From Calothrix sp. NIES-2098 (GTDB lineage Bacteria; Cyanobacteriota; Cyanobacteriia; Cyanobacteriales; Nostocaceae), in the NCBI GenBank assembly GCA_002368175.1, contig AP018172.1, positions 621,001-685,000 on the forward strand: a stretch of DNA of 64,000 nucleotides, given 5' to 3'. A program made the position numbers and the translations under genes. Within the stretch, counting starts at the first letter, position 1. Each line of letters opens with the position of its first letter. Positions 18,281-26,238 of this stretch are shown one piece after another. The notes beneath the pieces are model-generated. The model saw nothing but the letters and a program-made list of their open reading frames with translations. It was not told the origin of the DNA and made no database searches.

Positions 18281-18682
18281 TTACTCACATACTTGGGTTG
18301 CCAATTTCGGAAAATTGCAGTGCGATTCTCTGTAAGGCTGATTGCGTATATCATCCAAATCCATAATTGCCCTTTCGGAGGCGACAATTGCCGTTTCAGA
18401 GGCGACAATTACCGTTTCGGAGACTACAATTGCTATCTCGGAGGCGACAATTGCCATTTCGGAGGCGACAATTGCCATTTTCGAGACTACAATTGCTATT
18501 TCAGATACTACAATTGCCATTTTCGAGACTACAATTGCCATTTTCGAGACTACAATTGCGATTTCGGATACTACAATTGCTAATTGCGTTGATCTGGAAA
18601 CAATTAACAGACACAGACAGACGAGTAAAAACACAGATATAGTCTCAATAATGTGAGTAACTAAATCAACAAAACTACTCAT
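18281..18682 (-). CDS. Possible membrane protein made of heptapeptide repeats
   Basis: A 133-codon frame with an ATG start. Residues about 8-30 form a hydrophobic helix (ETISVFLLVCLCLLIV), then a seven-residue unit of the form AIVVSEM repeats about ten times, then a short polar tail. It is the protein reading of a 21-bp minisatellite. Because the unit is a multiple of three with no stop on either strand, other frames are open too, including a plus-strand frame reading TIAISEA units. The minus frame is favoured by its ATG and N-terminal helix. It may equally be non-coding DNA. Confidence 0.35.
   Translation of the reverse strand: MSSFVDLVTHIIETISVFLLVCLCLLIVSRSTQLAIVVSEIAIVVSKMAIVVSKMAIVVSEIAIVVSKMAIVASEMAIVASEIAIVVSETVIVASETAIVASERAIMDLDDIRNQPYRESHCNFPKLATQVCE
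18363..18572. repeat. 21-bp minisatellite, ten full units
   Basis: Ten head-to-tail 21-bp units starting at 18363, 18384 and so on to 18552, plus a partial eleventh. The consensus is ACAATTGCCATTTCGGAGGCG with two 3' variants (GAGGCG and GATACT/GAGACT). Every unit carries the palindrome CAATTG except one with CAATTA. Variation is mostly at third positions of the frames described above. Confidence 0.95.
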
Positions 18683-18743
18683 CTCAGTTATAAAGGTACT
18701 CCACTATCTTGAAAGAGAATTATTCAAACAAAGAGTATCTCTC

Positions 18744-19172
18744 ATGACTGTAACAACTCGCGGTTCTGCTGCTGTAGAAAAAGCCCAACGTCGTCTTGCC
18801 TTGCTAAAATCCATTGATGAGAGTCTGGATTTAGGACACGGATTAACTATTGAAGCCTATACTCGCCTAATTGATAATACCCGTGCTGTTGTGGAAGCCC
18901 ATAATACCCTTTTGTCTAATCTTGAAGAATCGCGTAAGACAGTCGCCCAGATGGACAAAGCGCTTGCGGAACTTTCAGAACGAATGCTGAGTGGAGTTGC
19001 AACTGTCTACGGTAGAAACAGCATGGAGTATTCTAAAGCAGGTGGTTCTAATCGCAAGCGGGGTACTAACAAAATGACTACGCAAGTTTCTCCAGTTGTA
19101 GAAGTTCCCGCTACTCCACCCATCCCAACTGCAATTTTACCGGAGCCAACTAACGGGCGAGTCAAGCATTAG
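18744..19172 (+). CDS. Conserved hypothetical protein, 142 aa
   Basis: Soluble protein with no recognised domain. Residues about 10-85 are predicted helical with heptad spacing (EKAQRRLALLKSIDESLDL, NTLLSNLEESRKTVAQMDKALAELSERM), then a basic segment (NRKRGTNK) and a proline-rich tail. It is transcribed divergently from the minisatellite frame with 61 bases between. A hairpin of two HIP1-containing arms follows its stop codon. Confidence 0.6.
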   Translation: MTVTTRGSAAVEKAQRRLALLKSIDESLDLGHGLTIEAYTRLIDNTRAVVEAHNTLLSNLEESRKTVAQMDKALAELSERMLSGVATVYGRNSMEYSKAGGSNRKRGTNKMTTQVSPVVEVPATPPIPTAILPEPTNGRVKH

Positions 19173-19190
19173 TATTGAATTTCTACATCA

Positions 19191-19227
19191 TAAAGCGATC
19201 GCATTGAGGTAGAGTGCGATCGCTTTA
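19191..19227 (+). terminator. Hairpin made of two HIP1 sites
   Basis: TAAAGCGATCGCA and TGCGATCGCTTTA, 13 bp perfectly complementary with an 11-base loop, 19 bases after the 18744 gene. Each arm holds one GCGATCGC. Probably a terminator, although the T-run is short. Confidence 0.65.
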
Positions 19228-19337
19228 TTCATCGAATAACTACCAAACAATACTAACCAAACCCGATGCAGTGATGTTTTTTGGTCGCACGTCAATATTT
19301 TAATATTTGGCATTTGGCTCAAAATACAGTACACAAT

Positions 19338-19520
19338 TCAGTTGTAAATTTCTCTTCGATGTCCAACTCGATCAATAAAAATAGTTTTTTTCTCAGAGTC
19401 AAACTCGTAAATAACTCTATAATCTCCAATTCTCAGTTTATAAAAACCAGATAAGTCAGTCGTAAGGGGTTGCGGTGTAATTTTATCGAAATTTTCAGCC
19501 AGCCAATTAATCTTGTTCAC
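19338..19520 (-). CDS. RelE/ParE-family toxin, N-terminally short, no antitoxin visible
   Basis: The 60 residues match the C-terminal two-thirds of RelE/ParE toxins: WLAENFD, a LSGFYKLRIGDYRVIYEFD core and a RVGHRREIY ending. Full-length members are about 85-90 residues and start with an extra helix. The frame stays open for 19 codons upstream of the GTG at 19520 without ATG, GTG or TTG, then meets a stop, so the missing helix is not recoverable in this frame. No antitoxin gene is adjacent. It is either a short variant or a decayed toxin. Confidence 0.7.
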   Translation of the reverse strand: MNKINWLAENFDKITPQPLTTDLSGFYKLRIGDYRVIYEFDSEKKTIFIDRVGHRREIYN

Positions 19521-19970
19521 AGTTAAAATCTCAGCTTCTATAATTAAAGTTTTTAGAATACATATTAATTTTTAGTATGGCTAGCCCACTTTCTCAATTC
19601 ATCTTCTTAAGTATCGCGTCATGATTCGTACAGTATAATAGCAATTATCTACAGAATGTAAAAATAATTTAAAATTTTCTATATTTTCCTGGAAGGTAAG
19701 TTATTGTGTTCCTGATTATAGCTGGATTTCCCTCCTCAAGCTAACCTACGCAAATACTAAGCTAGTTTACAAAACTGATAGTATAAAAGGTTATATAGCA
19801 CAACAACACAAGCAAACTCATAAACAGCAGAACAGGTTTAATTTTAAGTATTATAAAATAGTTTTTAATTTTAACTGACTTCATAAATAGAGGAAATTTA
19901 ACACAAAGTATATGCAAACTGAGAAAGCTCGCCTAAAATTTAAACATAATAATCATGAAACCTAATAAAT
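19521..19970. other. Gene-free AT-rich spacer before the AAA/DUF4435 operon
   Basis: No HIP1 site and no convincing gene. On the minus strand just upstream of the toxin, short segments in broken frames (for example ESGLAILK) could be antitoxin remnants, but this is weak. A nine-codon frame starting at 19955 overlaps the ATPase start and ends at 19984. There is no strong ribosome binding site before the ATPase. Confidence 0.45.
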
Positions 19971-21326
19971 ATGTTACTCACTGAACTTCCTAACCTCAGT
20001 CAGTTAAAGTCTTTCTCAATCAATGGGTTGTTTGGTTTCAAAGATGTCAAGATTCCTTTTGACAGAGAAGCTGTGATTATGATTGCAGAAAATGGTTCTG
20101 GAAAAACTACTATTTTAAATGCTTTGTATTATTCAATATCATGTAAATTTAGTAGACTCAATACTATAGATTTTGAATCCATAGTTCTTGGATTTACATC
20201 TGGAGTAAATATTGAAATTAAAAAAAGCGATTTAATTACTTATTATAAGGGAGAAATGATTAATTTTGACCTCATATCTAAGCTACATCAGTACTTACCT
20301 TCAAGTGAAATAGAGATATTTTTAAGAGATATCAGGCGTGGTGTACCATTCAAAATTATTCGCAATAGAATTGCAGATCTAAAACCATTTATACCATCTC
20401 GAGCTTTTGATGAGTTAGTTGCAGAAATATTTCATGGATATAACAATGAATATGAACGTGAGCGTGAGAAAAAATTAGAAAAAATTAGAAATACTATTAA
20501 AGCTAATCTTAATGAATCTATATTATATTTTCCAACTTATAGAAGAATTGAAGAAGATTTAAAAAATTTAGGCTATGAAGGACTACGTTTTGGAGATAAT
20601 GATGATCGATTAATTCAGTTTGGAATGAATGATGTAATTGCCAAGTTTGATGAAATCAAAACTACAATTAAAAACGCGACTTTAGATTTATTTTCAAAAG
20701 TTACTGGCGAAATGTTAACTCAATTTGTGGAAGGTATAACACCTACACAAGAAATGAGAGATAGTATTCAACCTGAAACTTTAAATATAGTTTTAAGTAG
20801 GGTAGGAGATAATATATCGGAAACTGATAAAAAGAAAATAGAGGAACTAGTTAACTCAGGAGAAGTTAATTCGGCTAAGTATGATCAATTAGTTTATTTT
20901 TTGTCTAAGCTTGTTGGTCTTTATGAACAACAAAAAGAAAAGGACAATTCCATTAAGCAATTTGCAGAAGTATGTAACAACTATTTAAACAAAAAACAGA
21001 TTGTCTATGATGAAACAAGTGTGGAGATTTCTATAATTCAAAAAAGAAATAATAAACCAATAGATATTAGAAATTTATCCTCAGGAGAGAAACAAATTAT
21101 ATCCTTGTTTTCTAAAATTTATTTAGAATCAGATGATGAATACATAATCTTGTTTGATGAACCGGAACTTTCCCTTTCTCTTGAATGGCAAAAGCTTTTA
21201 CTTCCTGATATTCTGAAATCTGGTAAGTGTCGGCTACTTTTGGCTGTTACACACTCACCATTTATTTTCGATAATGAATTAGATTCAAATGCAATAGATT
21301 TAGATGATTTTGTAACCGAAAAATAA
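19971..21326 (+). CDS. AAA/ABC-type ATPase, AriA-like (PARIS defence candidate)
   Basis: A 451-residue ATPase of the AAA_15/OLD-like class. Walker A is AENGSGKT (39-46, K45), the ABC signature is LSSGEKQ (369-375), Walker B is IILFDEPE (392-398 region, D396/E397) and the switch histidine is H428 in VTHSP. The middle (about 150-350) is helical, as in SMC-like or OLD-like arms. No membrane segment. The next gene starts directly after its stop codon (TAA-ATG) and encodes a DUF4435 protein. An ATPase of this class plus DUF4435 is the two-gene layout of PARIS, where AriA scaffolds and restrains the AriB nuclease until a phage anti-restriction protein is sensed. The DNA is AT-rich and lacks HIP1, pointing to transfer. 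A general OLD-like role is the main alternative. Confidence 0.75.
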   Translation: MLLTELPNLSQLKSFSINGLFGFKDVKIPFDREAVIMIAENGSGKTTILNALYYSISCKFSRLNTIDFESIVLGFTSGVNIEIKKSDLITYYKGEMINFDLISKLHQYLPSSEIEIFLRDIRRGVPFKIIRNRIADLKPFIPSRAFDELVAEIFHGYNNEYEREREKKLEKIRNTIKANLNESILYFPTYRRIEEDLKNLGYEGLRFGDNDDRLIQFGMNDVIAKFDEIKTTIKNATLDLFSKVTGEMLTQFVEGITPTQEMRDSIQPETLNIVLSRVGDNISETDKKKIEELVNSGEVNSAKYDQLVYFLSKLVGLYEQQKEKDNSIKQFAEVCNNYLNKKQIVYDETSVEISIIQKRNNKPIDIRNLSSGEKQIISLFSKIYLESDDEYIILFDEPELSLSLEWQKLLLPDILKSGKCRLLLAVTHSPFIFDNELDSNAIDLDDFVTEK

Positions 21327-22226
21327 ATGTCAGTAGATAAACTGAGGGAGTCACGGCGTAGACCCGCAGCCGTATTTATGGAATTCACGCGACAATACAA
21401 GCAATATGAATCTGCTCTCTATTGTTTCTTTGAAGGTGAAGACAGTAAGTATTATGGAATCAGAATCACAACTATAGCTAGACCTATAAAACACTTTTAT
21501 TTCAGTTGTGGTGGTAAAGAAGGAGTGTTAGAAATTTATAGGATGCTCTCAACTCGTAAACGTTATTCTAGAGTTAGAGCAGCATACTTTATTGACAAAG
21601 ACTTTGATGTGTCAATAAAAAATACACAAATAACAGGAGTATATGAAACTCCTTGTTACTCAATTGAAAATTTATATACCTCTATTCAAACCTTCTGTGA
21701 GATATTGAGTAATGAGTTTAAGCTTGCTGAATCAGATATTGATTTCAATAATTGTAAAAACCTTTACATAAAACTTCAACAAGAATTTCATGATGCAGTC
21801 GAATTTTTAAATATTTGGATAGCATGTCAGCGTGAGAAAAGAGTAGAGCTTAATTTATCAAAATTTGATGCTTTAGATTTTGTAATTATAGGATTAGACA
21901 ACATTAGAAAGAACTATATAGATACTAATTTATATAATATATTTCCTAATGCAATTGTTATTTCAAACGAAGAATTTGAGTTAAAGAAACATGAGCTATT
22001 TTCCCAAGAATATCAAAAAAGTTTTAGGGGTAAGTTTGAGATTGATTTTTTATACATTTTTCTTCAAAAATTAGTTACTGAAGCCAATAATGGAAATCCA
22101 AAGTATTTTACAAAAAAAATAAATGTCTCTTTAAATATTAGGAGAAAAACGATAATTTCTGATTTATCACATTATGCTGAGACACCAGATTGTCTTGTAG
22201 ATTACTTAGAACATTTGAAGATTTAA
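21327..22226 (+). CDS. DUF4435 / TOPRIM-like protein, AriB-like
   Basis: A 299-residue soluble protein. TOPRIM-type acidic positions are visible: E36 in CFFEGEDSKYY and the D90-K91-D92-F93-D94 cluster in AYFIDKDFD, with KEGVLEIY (64-71) between them, then YSIENLY (111-117), as in DUF4435 proteins. In PARIS the DUF4435 partner AriB is an effector related to OLD-family TOPRIM nucleases and is reported to cleave host tRNA once released. Here the putative catalytic acids are intact, so it could be active. It is fully coupled to the upstream ATPase gene and would be its effector. Assignment to DUF4435 is by motif memory, not by search. Confidence 0.72.
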   Translation: MSVDKLRESRRRPAAVFMEFTRQYKQYESALYCFFEGEDSKYYGIRITTIARPIKHFYFSCGGKEGVLEIYRMLSTRKRYSRVRAAYFIDKDFDVSIKNTQITGVYETPCYSIENLYTSIQTFCEILSNEFKLAESDIDFNNCKNLYIKLQQEFHDAVEFLNIWIACQREKRVELNLSKFDALDFVIIGLDNIRKNYIDTNLYNIFPNAIVISNEEFELKKHELFSQEYQKSFRGKFEIDFLYIFLQKLVTEANNGNPKYFTKKINVSLNIRRKTIISDLSHYAETPDCLVDYLEHLKI

Positions 22227-22237
22227 TCAAATTTTTA
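22213..22237 (+). terminator. AT-rich hairpin at the end of the AAA/DUF4435 operon
   Basis: ATTTGA, eight-base loop containing the stop codon, TCAAAT, then a T-run. Weak but correctly placed as the operon terminator. Confidence 0.45.
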
Positions 22238-22379
22238 CTATTTTTTGGTTTTGCTTATCAAAAGAATATCATATTGGATTTTAAATTTTGTATTATAAAT
22301 CGCCTTCTATATAGTGGGTTTTGTGAATATATGTGTCGCGATTATTTTTTAATGGTATAATTCTCTTTTAGAGTTTGAT

Positions 22380-22430
22380 AAAAAAATGCAGACATATGCT
22401 ATAAAAGTTACTACTATAGCGTATATCTGC
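22380..22430 (-). terminator. Rho-independent terminator of the transketolase-like gene
   Basis: On the minus strand, arms 22430-22415 and 22403-22388 pair over 16 bp with one mismatch and one G-U, followed by a TTTTTT tract (22386-22381). It starts 27 bases after the stop codon of the 22457 gene. Confidence 0.8.
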
Positions 22431-22456
22431 GGCTAAAATATGAACTTTTATAATGC

Positions 22457-24670
22457 TTAATGCACTAATTCAATCGCTCTTTTCGTCAACGCCTCCGCAG
22501 TTAACCCATTAAACGCCATCAACTCACCAGCACTGGCTGTAGTTTCCCCACGCTTCCATGCAAAAGTATCGCGCTTAGAATTACTCCGCAACATAATTGG
22601 TTCTAGCATCGCTGCTGCACCACCAGTAACAGCAATTAACGCATCACCATCAAATAATTCCGCAAATTTTGCATCATTTAGAAAACCACCATCGGGTTCG
22701 GAACAAGTTTCCCAAGCTGTATCATCAGGACGATACAAACGGCGGGGATTAATAACAGAAACTATCTTGGCACCAATACCTTCATTTTCTAAAAAGACTG
22801 CTGCTTCAAATACTGGCATTAATGTCATATCACCGATGACAGCAAATACAACTTGTTTATCGCCAGGAACTTCATGCAATACTACTCCACCATCGCGTAA
22901 ACCTTGGCGAGTTTGTTCTAATGTGGTGCGAATTGGTAAGGGTGATTTACTTGCAGTAATCACGATTCCTTTATTTTTTGTTTTCAATGCCCAGTCATAA
23001 CAAGCTTGAATGCTATTAGCATCGGGGGGGAATAATGGGAACACATTACCATTGCGCATCAAGGAAGCAAAGTAAGCTTCAATTTCTGGACGTTGGTGTG
23101 TCCAACCGTTACGTCCTTGCTCTAATGCACCAGCAGTAAATAATGTAATTGTTGAGGGAGTTTGACGGCGCAATTCTGCCATTGCTTGAGTTACGGTTTG
23201 CCAAATTGGTAATCCGTTGATGGCAAAAGATTCGTAGGAACACCACAAAGTTCTTGCACCCATTAATGACAAACCAGCAGCTAAACCAGCACAAGCATCT
23301 TCACTTAATGGTTCATAAACTTGTCCGTTTGGTGCTTGGTTATATAAATCATCGGTTGTGGGGTGAATAATCTTCAGTGCTTGGTTAATATTGGCAATTC
23401 CAGATGCTTCGTTACCGTCGGCGTTCGTAACTAGGAAATTCGGATCTTTTTTCCCGACAATTCCGACTAATCTTCCCATTGCTGTTGTGGAAACTTTGGG
23501 TTCACCACCTACTGCATATTCTTCTAAAGGTAATTCACCTAAGTCTGGTAATGGTAATTCAAATTCTGTCACCGCTGTTTTAGCAGCGGGGCCACCACCA
23601 GCGCGTTCGGCGTTTGTCCGCACTAATTCCCAAGCTTCAGCAGGTAAAGCACGTTCTTTTAAAGCGCTGACAATATGGGGAGCATCCAGCGTATCTTTAG
23701 GATAAAGGTTGTGAGATTTTGCACCTCTGGCGTGAACTCCGGCACCTTTGAGTTGTTTAATGATGAAGACGGTAAGTTTTCCACTTAAAGCAGAACGCGC
23801 TGCTTTATCTACACCCAAAAGTACGGCTTTGGTGAAGGCTAGACGCTGCTCGAAGGAAAAGGCGGTACTATCTACATAATCGCCAGCTTGGTCTCGATCG
23901 TCAAATTCTTTGGCATCCACTAACACAACTTCCGCAAAACCGTTACCATGCCAGTATGCTGTCATCTGTTCGTTGGTTTTTAGGGAAACCATACTGTGAT
24001 GTTCTTGGCTGTAACCATTCCACACCAGCACAGGTAAGAAGTTGGTGGTACTGGGATAAGCTGTGTGAAAGTGAGCCATTGAACTCATGATATATGGTTC
24101 ACCTAGCCCACCATCGCCAACGGTGAAGGGGAAAAGCTTATCTTTGTGCAGTAGTGCGGCTGACATGGCAAAGTGCTGTCCTTGTCCCAATGGGCCAGCA
24201 GGTGCGAGAATACCGGGTATGTAACCGGAGAGATGGCCTAAGAGTCCATGCTTTTCGCGGAAGCGATCGCGCAATTGTTGGACTGTAAAAATGCCCATAT
24301 CCTCTAAAGAGCGATCGAGGAACATGGCACTATAAAATCCCGGGGCGTGATGACCGACTTCCGTAATAATGTTTTTGTACCCTAACATGACCAGAGCCGC
24401 ATAAGCTTCTGCTTGGCTAGCAAATCCACCAGGGTGTCCAGAAGCTTTACTACCTGTGATTTGTAGCGTCAGGTAACGTAGCGCATCGGCAGCAAGTAAA
24501 GTTTGATATACGGCTGCTGCATCGGTAGGATCTGCGATCGCTACTTTGCCCGCTTCTATCGCAGGGGTTGCACCATGAGTTTCAAAATCAGGTAGCGCTT
24601 GACCAAAATATTGAATTCCTTCACAAAAATTGGGAAGCGCTGAAGATGCCTTGGGGGTGATTGCTGTCAT
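22457..24670 (-). CDS. Transketolase/phosphoketolase-family TPP enzyme
   Basis: A 737-residue thiamine diphosphate enzyme acting on sugar phosphates. The N-terminal half looks like transketolase: TGSKASGHPGG (72-82), GPLGQGQ (159-165) and the TPP motif GDG (185-187) with N218 thirty residues later. The C-terminal half looks more like phosphoketolase: EPLSEDACAGLAAGL, CSYESFAI and NGWTHQRPEIE. Classical cyanobacterial phosphoketolases are near 800 residues and transketolases near 670, so this is a third, separate type. Some databases have named such proteins xylulose 5-phosphate 3-epimerase, from memory; the reaction should be treated as unproven. It is divergent from a P450 gene, with an inverted repeat between them. 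Confidence 0.75.
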   Translation of the reverse strand: MTAITPKASSALPNFCEGIQYFGQALPDFETHGATPAIEAGKVAIADPTDAAAVYQTLLAADALRYLTLQITGSKASGHPGGFASQAEAYAALVMLGYKNIITEVGHHAPGFYSAMFLDRSLEDMGIFTVQQLRDRFREKHGLLGHLSGYIPGILAPAGPLGQGQHFAMSAALLHKDKLFPFTVGDGGLGEPYIMSSMAHFHTAYPSTTNFLPVLVWNGYSQEHHSMVSLKTNEQMTAYWHGNGFAEVVLVDAKEFDDRDQAGDYVDSTAFSFEQRLAFTKAVLLGVDKAARSALSGKLTVFIIKQLKGAGVHARGAKSHNLYPKDTLDAPHIVSALKERALPAEAWELVRTNAERAGGGPAAKTAVTEFELPLPDLGELPLEEYAVGGEPKVSTTAMGRLVGIVGKKDPNFLVTNADGNEASGIANINQALKIIHPTTDDLYNQAPNGQVYEPLSEDACAGLAAGLSLMGARTLWCSYESFAINGLPIWQTVTQAMAELRRQTPSTITLFTAGALEQGRNGWTHQRPEIEAYFASLMRNGNVFPLFPPDANSIQACYDWALKTKNKGIVITASKSPLPIRTTLEQTRQGLRDGGVVLHEVPGDKQVVFAVIGDMTLMPVFEAAVFLENEGIGAKIVSVINPRRLYRPDDTAWETCSEPDGGFLNDAKFAELFDGDALIAVTGGAAAMLEPIMLRSNSKRDTFAWKRGETTASAGELMAFNGLTAEALTKRAIELVH

Positions 24671-24730
24671 GCTGAATACCTTAAGAGGATGAGGAGAAAC
24701 TATAGATGCTCGTCCAAATTAACAAAAATT

Positions 24731-24750
24731 TTACAACCTGGCGGTTGTAA
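24731..24750. promoter_or_regulatory. Perfect inverted repeat between transketolase-like and P450 genes
   Basis: TTACAACC, spacer TGGC, GGTTGTAA. It lies 61 bases before the minus-strand gene and 118 bases before the plus-strand P450 gene, a normal operator position. The symmetry suits a dimeric repressor, but no matching regulator gene is adjacent. Confidence 0.45.
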
Positions 24751-24867
24751 CAGTTTATTGCAGTTTCGCAACTTAAAGATAAGAAGCTTCAATATGAATT
24801 CAAAAAAATTTAATTTTCTTCCCTCAACTTCGTAGGCAAAACAGAGTTAACCCAATAAATTAAGCCT

Positions 24868-26238
24868 ATGACACTGCCAAATGGCCCTAAATCCCCAGCG
24901 TTTGTCCAAATGCTTCAATGGATCTTCCGACCCATGCCGTTTATGGAAGATTGTGCCAAGCGCTATGGTGATATCTTCACCATGCAATTGAATGCACCTA
25001 TAGTTTTCGTCAGCAATCCCCAAGCGCTACAGCAAATATTAACTAGCGATACCAAAGAATTTGAAGCTCCTAGTGACTGGAACACTGTATTTGAACCAAT
25101 GCTAGGCAAAAATTCTGTGATTACAGTTAGTGGTGAAGTACATCGCCATCAACGTCAATTATTAATGCCACCTTTTCACGGCGATCGAATGCGTACCTAC
25201 GGCGAGGTAATTAATAAAGTTACAGAGCAAGTCATTAGTCAATGGCAGATAGATAAACCCTTCTGTGTCCGGTCTGCGATGCAAATCATTACCATGCGGG
25301 TGATTATGCAAGCTGTATTTGGATTATATGAAGGGCCGCGCGCCCAAGAGTTAGAACAACTTTTGGCCGCAATGCTTAATGAAACCTCCCCCTTAAGAGT
25401 GATCGAACTTTATTTTCCAGCTCTACGCTTAGATTTAGGCCCAAAAAGTTCTTGGGGAAGGTTTCTGCGTCGTCGCCAGCGAGTTCACCAACTCCTCAAC
25501 GAAGAGATTCAGGAACGTCGAGATCGTCCAGACCCATCGCGCACAGATATCCTTAGCTTACTTATGGCGGCGCGTGATGAAGCAGGTGAAGCCATGACCG
25601 ATGAAGAGTTACGTGATGAACTGATGACCCTGTTAACAGCAGGGCATGAAACTACAGCCACAGCTCTTACTTGGGCATTATACTGGATTCATAAATCACC
25701 TTCAGTCCAACAAAAGCTACTACAAGAATTAGATAACTTAGGTGATAACCCAGACCCCAGCAGCATTTTTAAATCACCATATCTGAATGCTGTCTACTCT
25801 GAAGCTTTGCGAATTTACCCAGTAGGAATGCTGACTTTCCCGCGAGTAGTCAGAACACCTGTATCTTTGTGCGGTCATGAACTTGAACCAGGCACAGTCG
25901 TACTTGGTTCCATCTATCTCACCCACCAGCGCGAAGATTTATATCCACAACATCAGCAATTTAAACCAGAACGCTTTTTAGAACGCCAATTTTCTCCCTA
26001 TGAGTTTTTGCCTTTCGGTGGTGGTGCAAGACGCTGTATTGGTATGGCATTTGCTCAATTTGAAATGAAAGTAATATTAGCTAAAATCCTTTCTAGTTGG
26101 GAATTAGCGTTAGTTGATGGTAGTGATGTACGACCAAAACGTCGTGGTTTGGTGACAGGGCCAAATCGGAGTATTCAAATGGTCGTGAAACATCAGCATC
26201 AGATACCTTCTCGTACTCTAGAATCTAGTTCTCTCTAA
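24868..26238 (+). CDS. Cytochrome P450, CYP110-like
   Basis: Heme monooxygenase of 456 residues. The oxygen-binding I-helix motif AGHETTA, the K-helix EALR motif and the heme loop FGGGARRCIG with ligand C390 are all present. The sequence resembles the CYP110 family of filamentous cyanobacteria, whose tested members oxidise fatty acids, alkanes or terpenes. There is no N-terminal membrane anchor, so it is soluble and needs ferredoxin-type electron donors encoded elsewhere. ATG at 24868 directly precedes the conserved LPNGPKSPAF start. No terpene cyclase is adjacent, so the natural substrate is not shown here. Confidence 0.9.
   Translation: MTLPNGPKSPAFVQMLQWIFRPMPFMEDCAKRYGDIFTMQLNAPIVFVSNPQALQQILTSDTKEFEAPSDWNTVFEPMLGKNSVITVSGEVHRHQRQLLMPPFHGDRMRTYGEVINKVTEQVISQWQIDKPFCVRSAMQIITMRVIMQAVFGLYEGPRAQELEQLLAAMLNETSPLRVIELYFPALRLDLGPKSSWGRFLRRRQRVHQLLNEEIQERRDRPDPSRTDILSLLMAARDEAGEAMTDEELRDELMTLLTAGHETTATALTWALYWIHKSPSVQQKLLQELDNLGDNPDPSSIFKSPYLNAVYSEALRIYPVGMLTFPRVVRTPVSLCGHELEPGTVVLGSIYLTHQREDLYPQHQQFKPERFLERQFSPYEFLPFGGGARRCIGMAFAQFEMKVILAKILSSWELALVDGSDVRPKRRGLVTGPNRSIQMVVKHQHQIPSRTLESSSL

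Noticed and set aside
18363..18572. CRISPR array
   Set aside because: The units are contiguous 21-mers with no unique spacers, so this is a minisatellite.
18342..18656. Plus-strand frame through the minisatellite (TIAISEA repeats)
   Set aside because: Starts with TTG without a ribosome binding site; open only because the unit is a stop-free multiple of three. The minus frame is slightly better supported.
19955..19984. Nine-codon frame overlapping the AAA ATPase start
   Set aside because: Could be a leader frame, but there is no ribosome binding site and such overlaps arise easily in AT-rich DNA.
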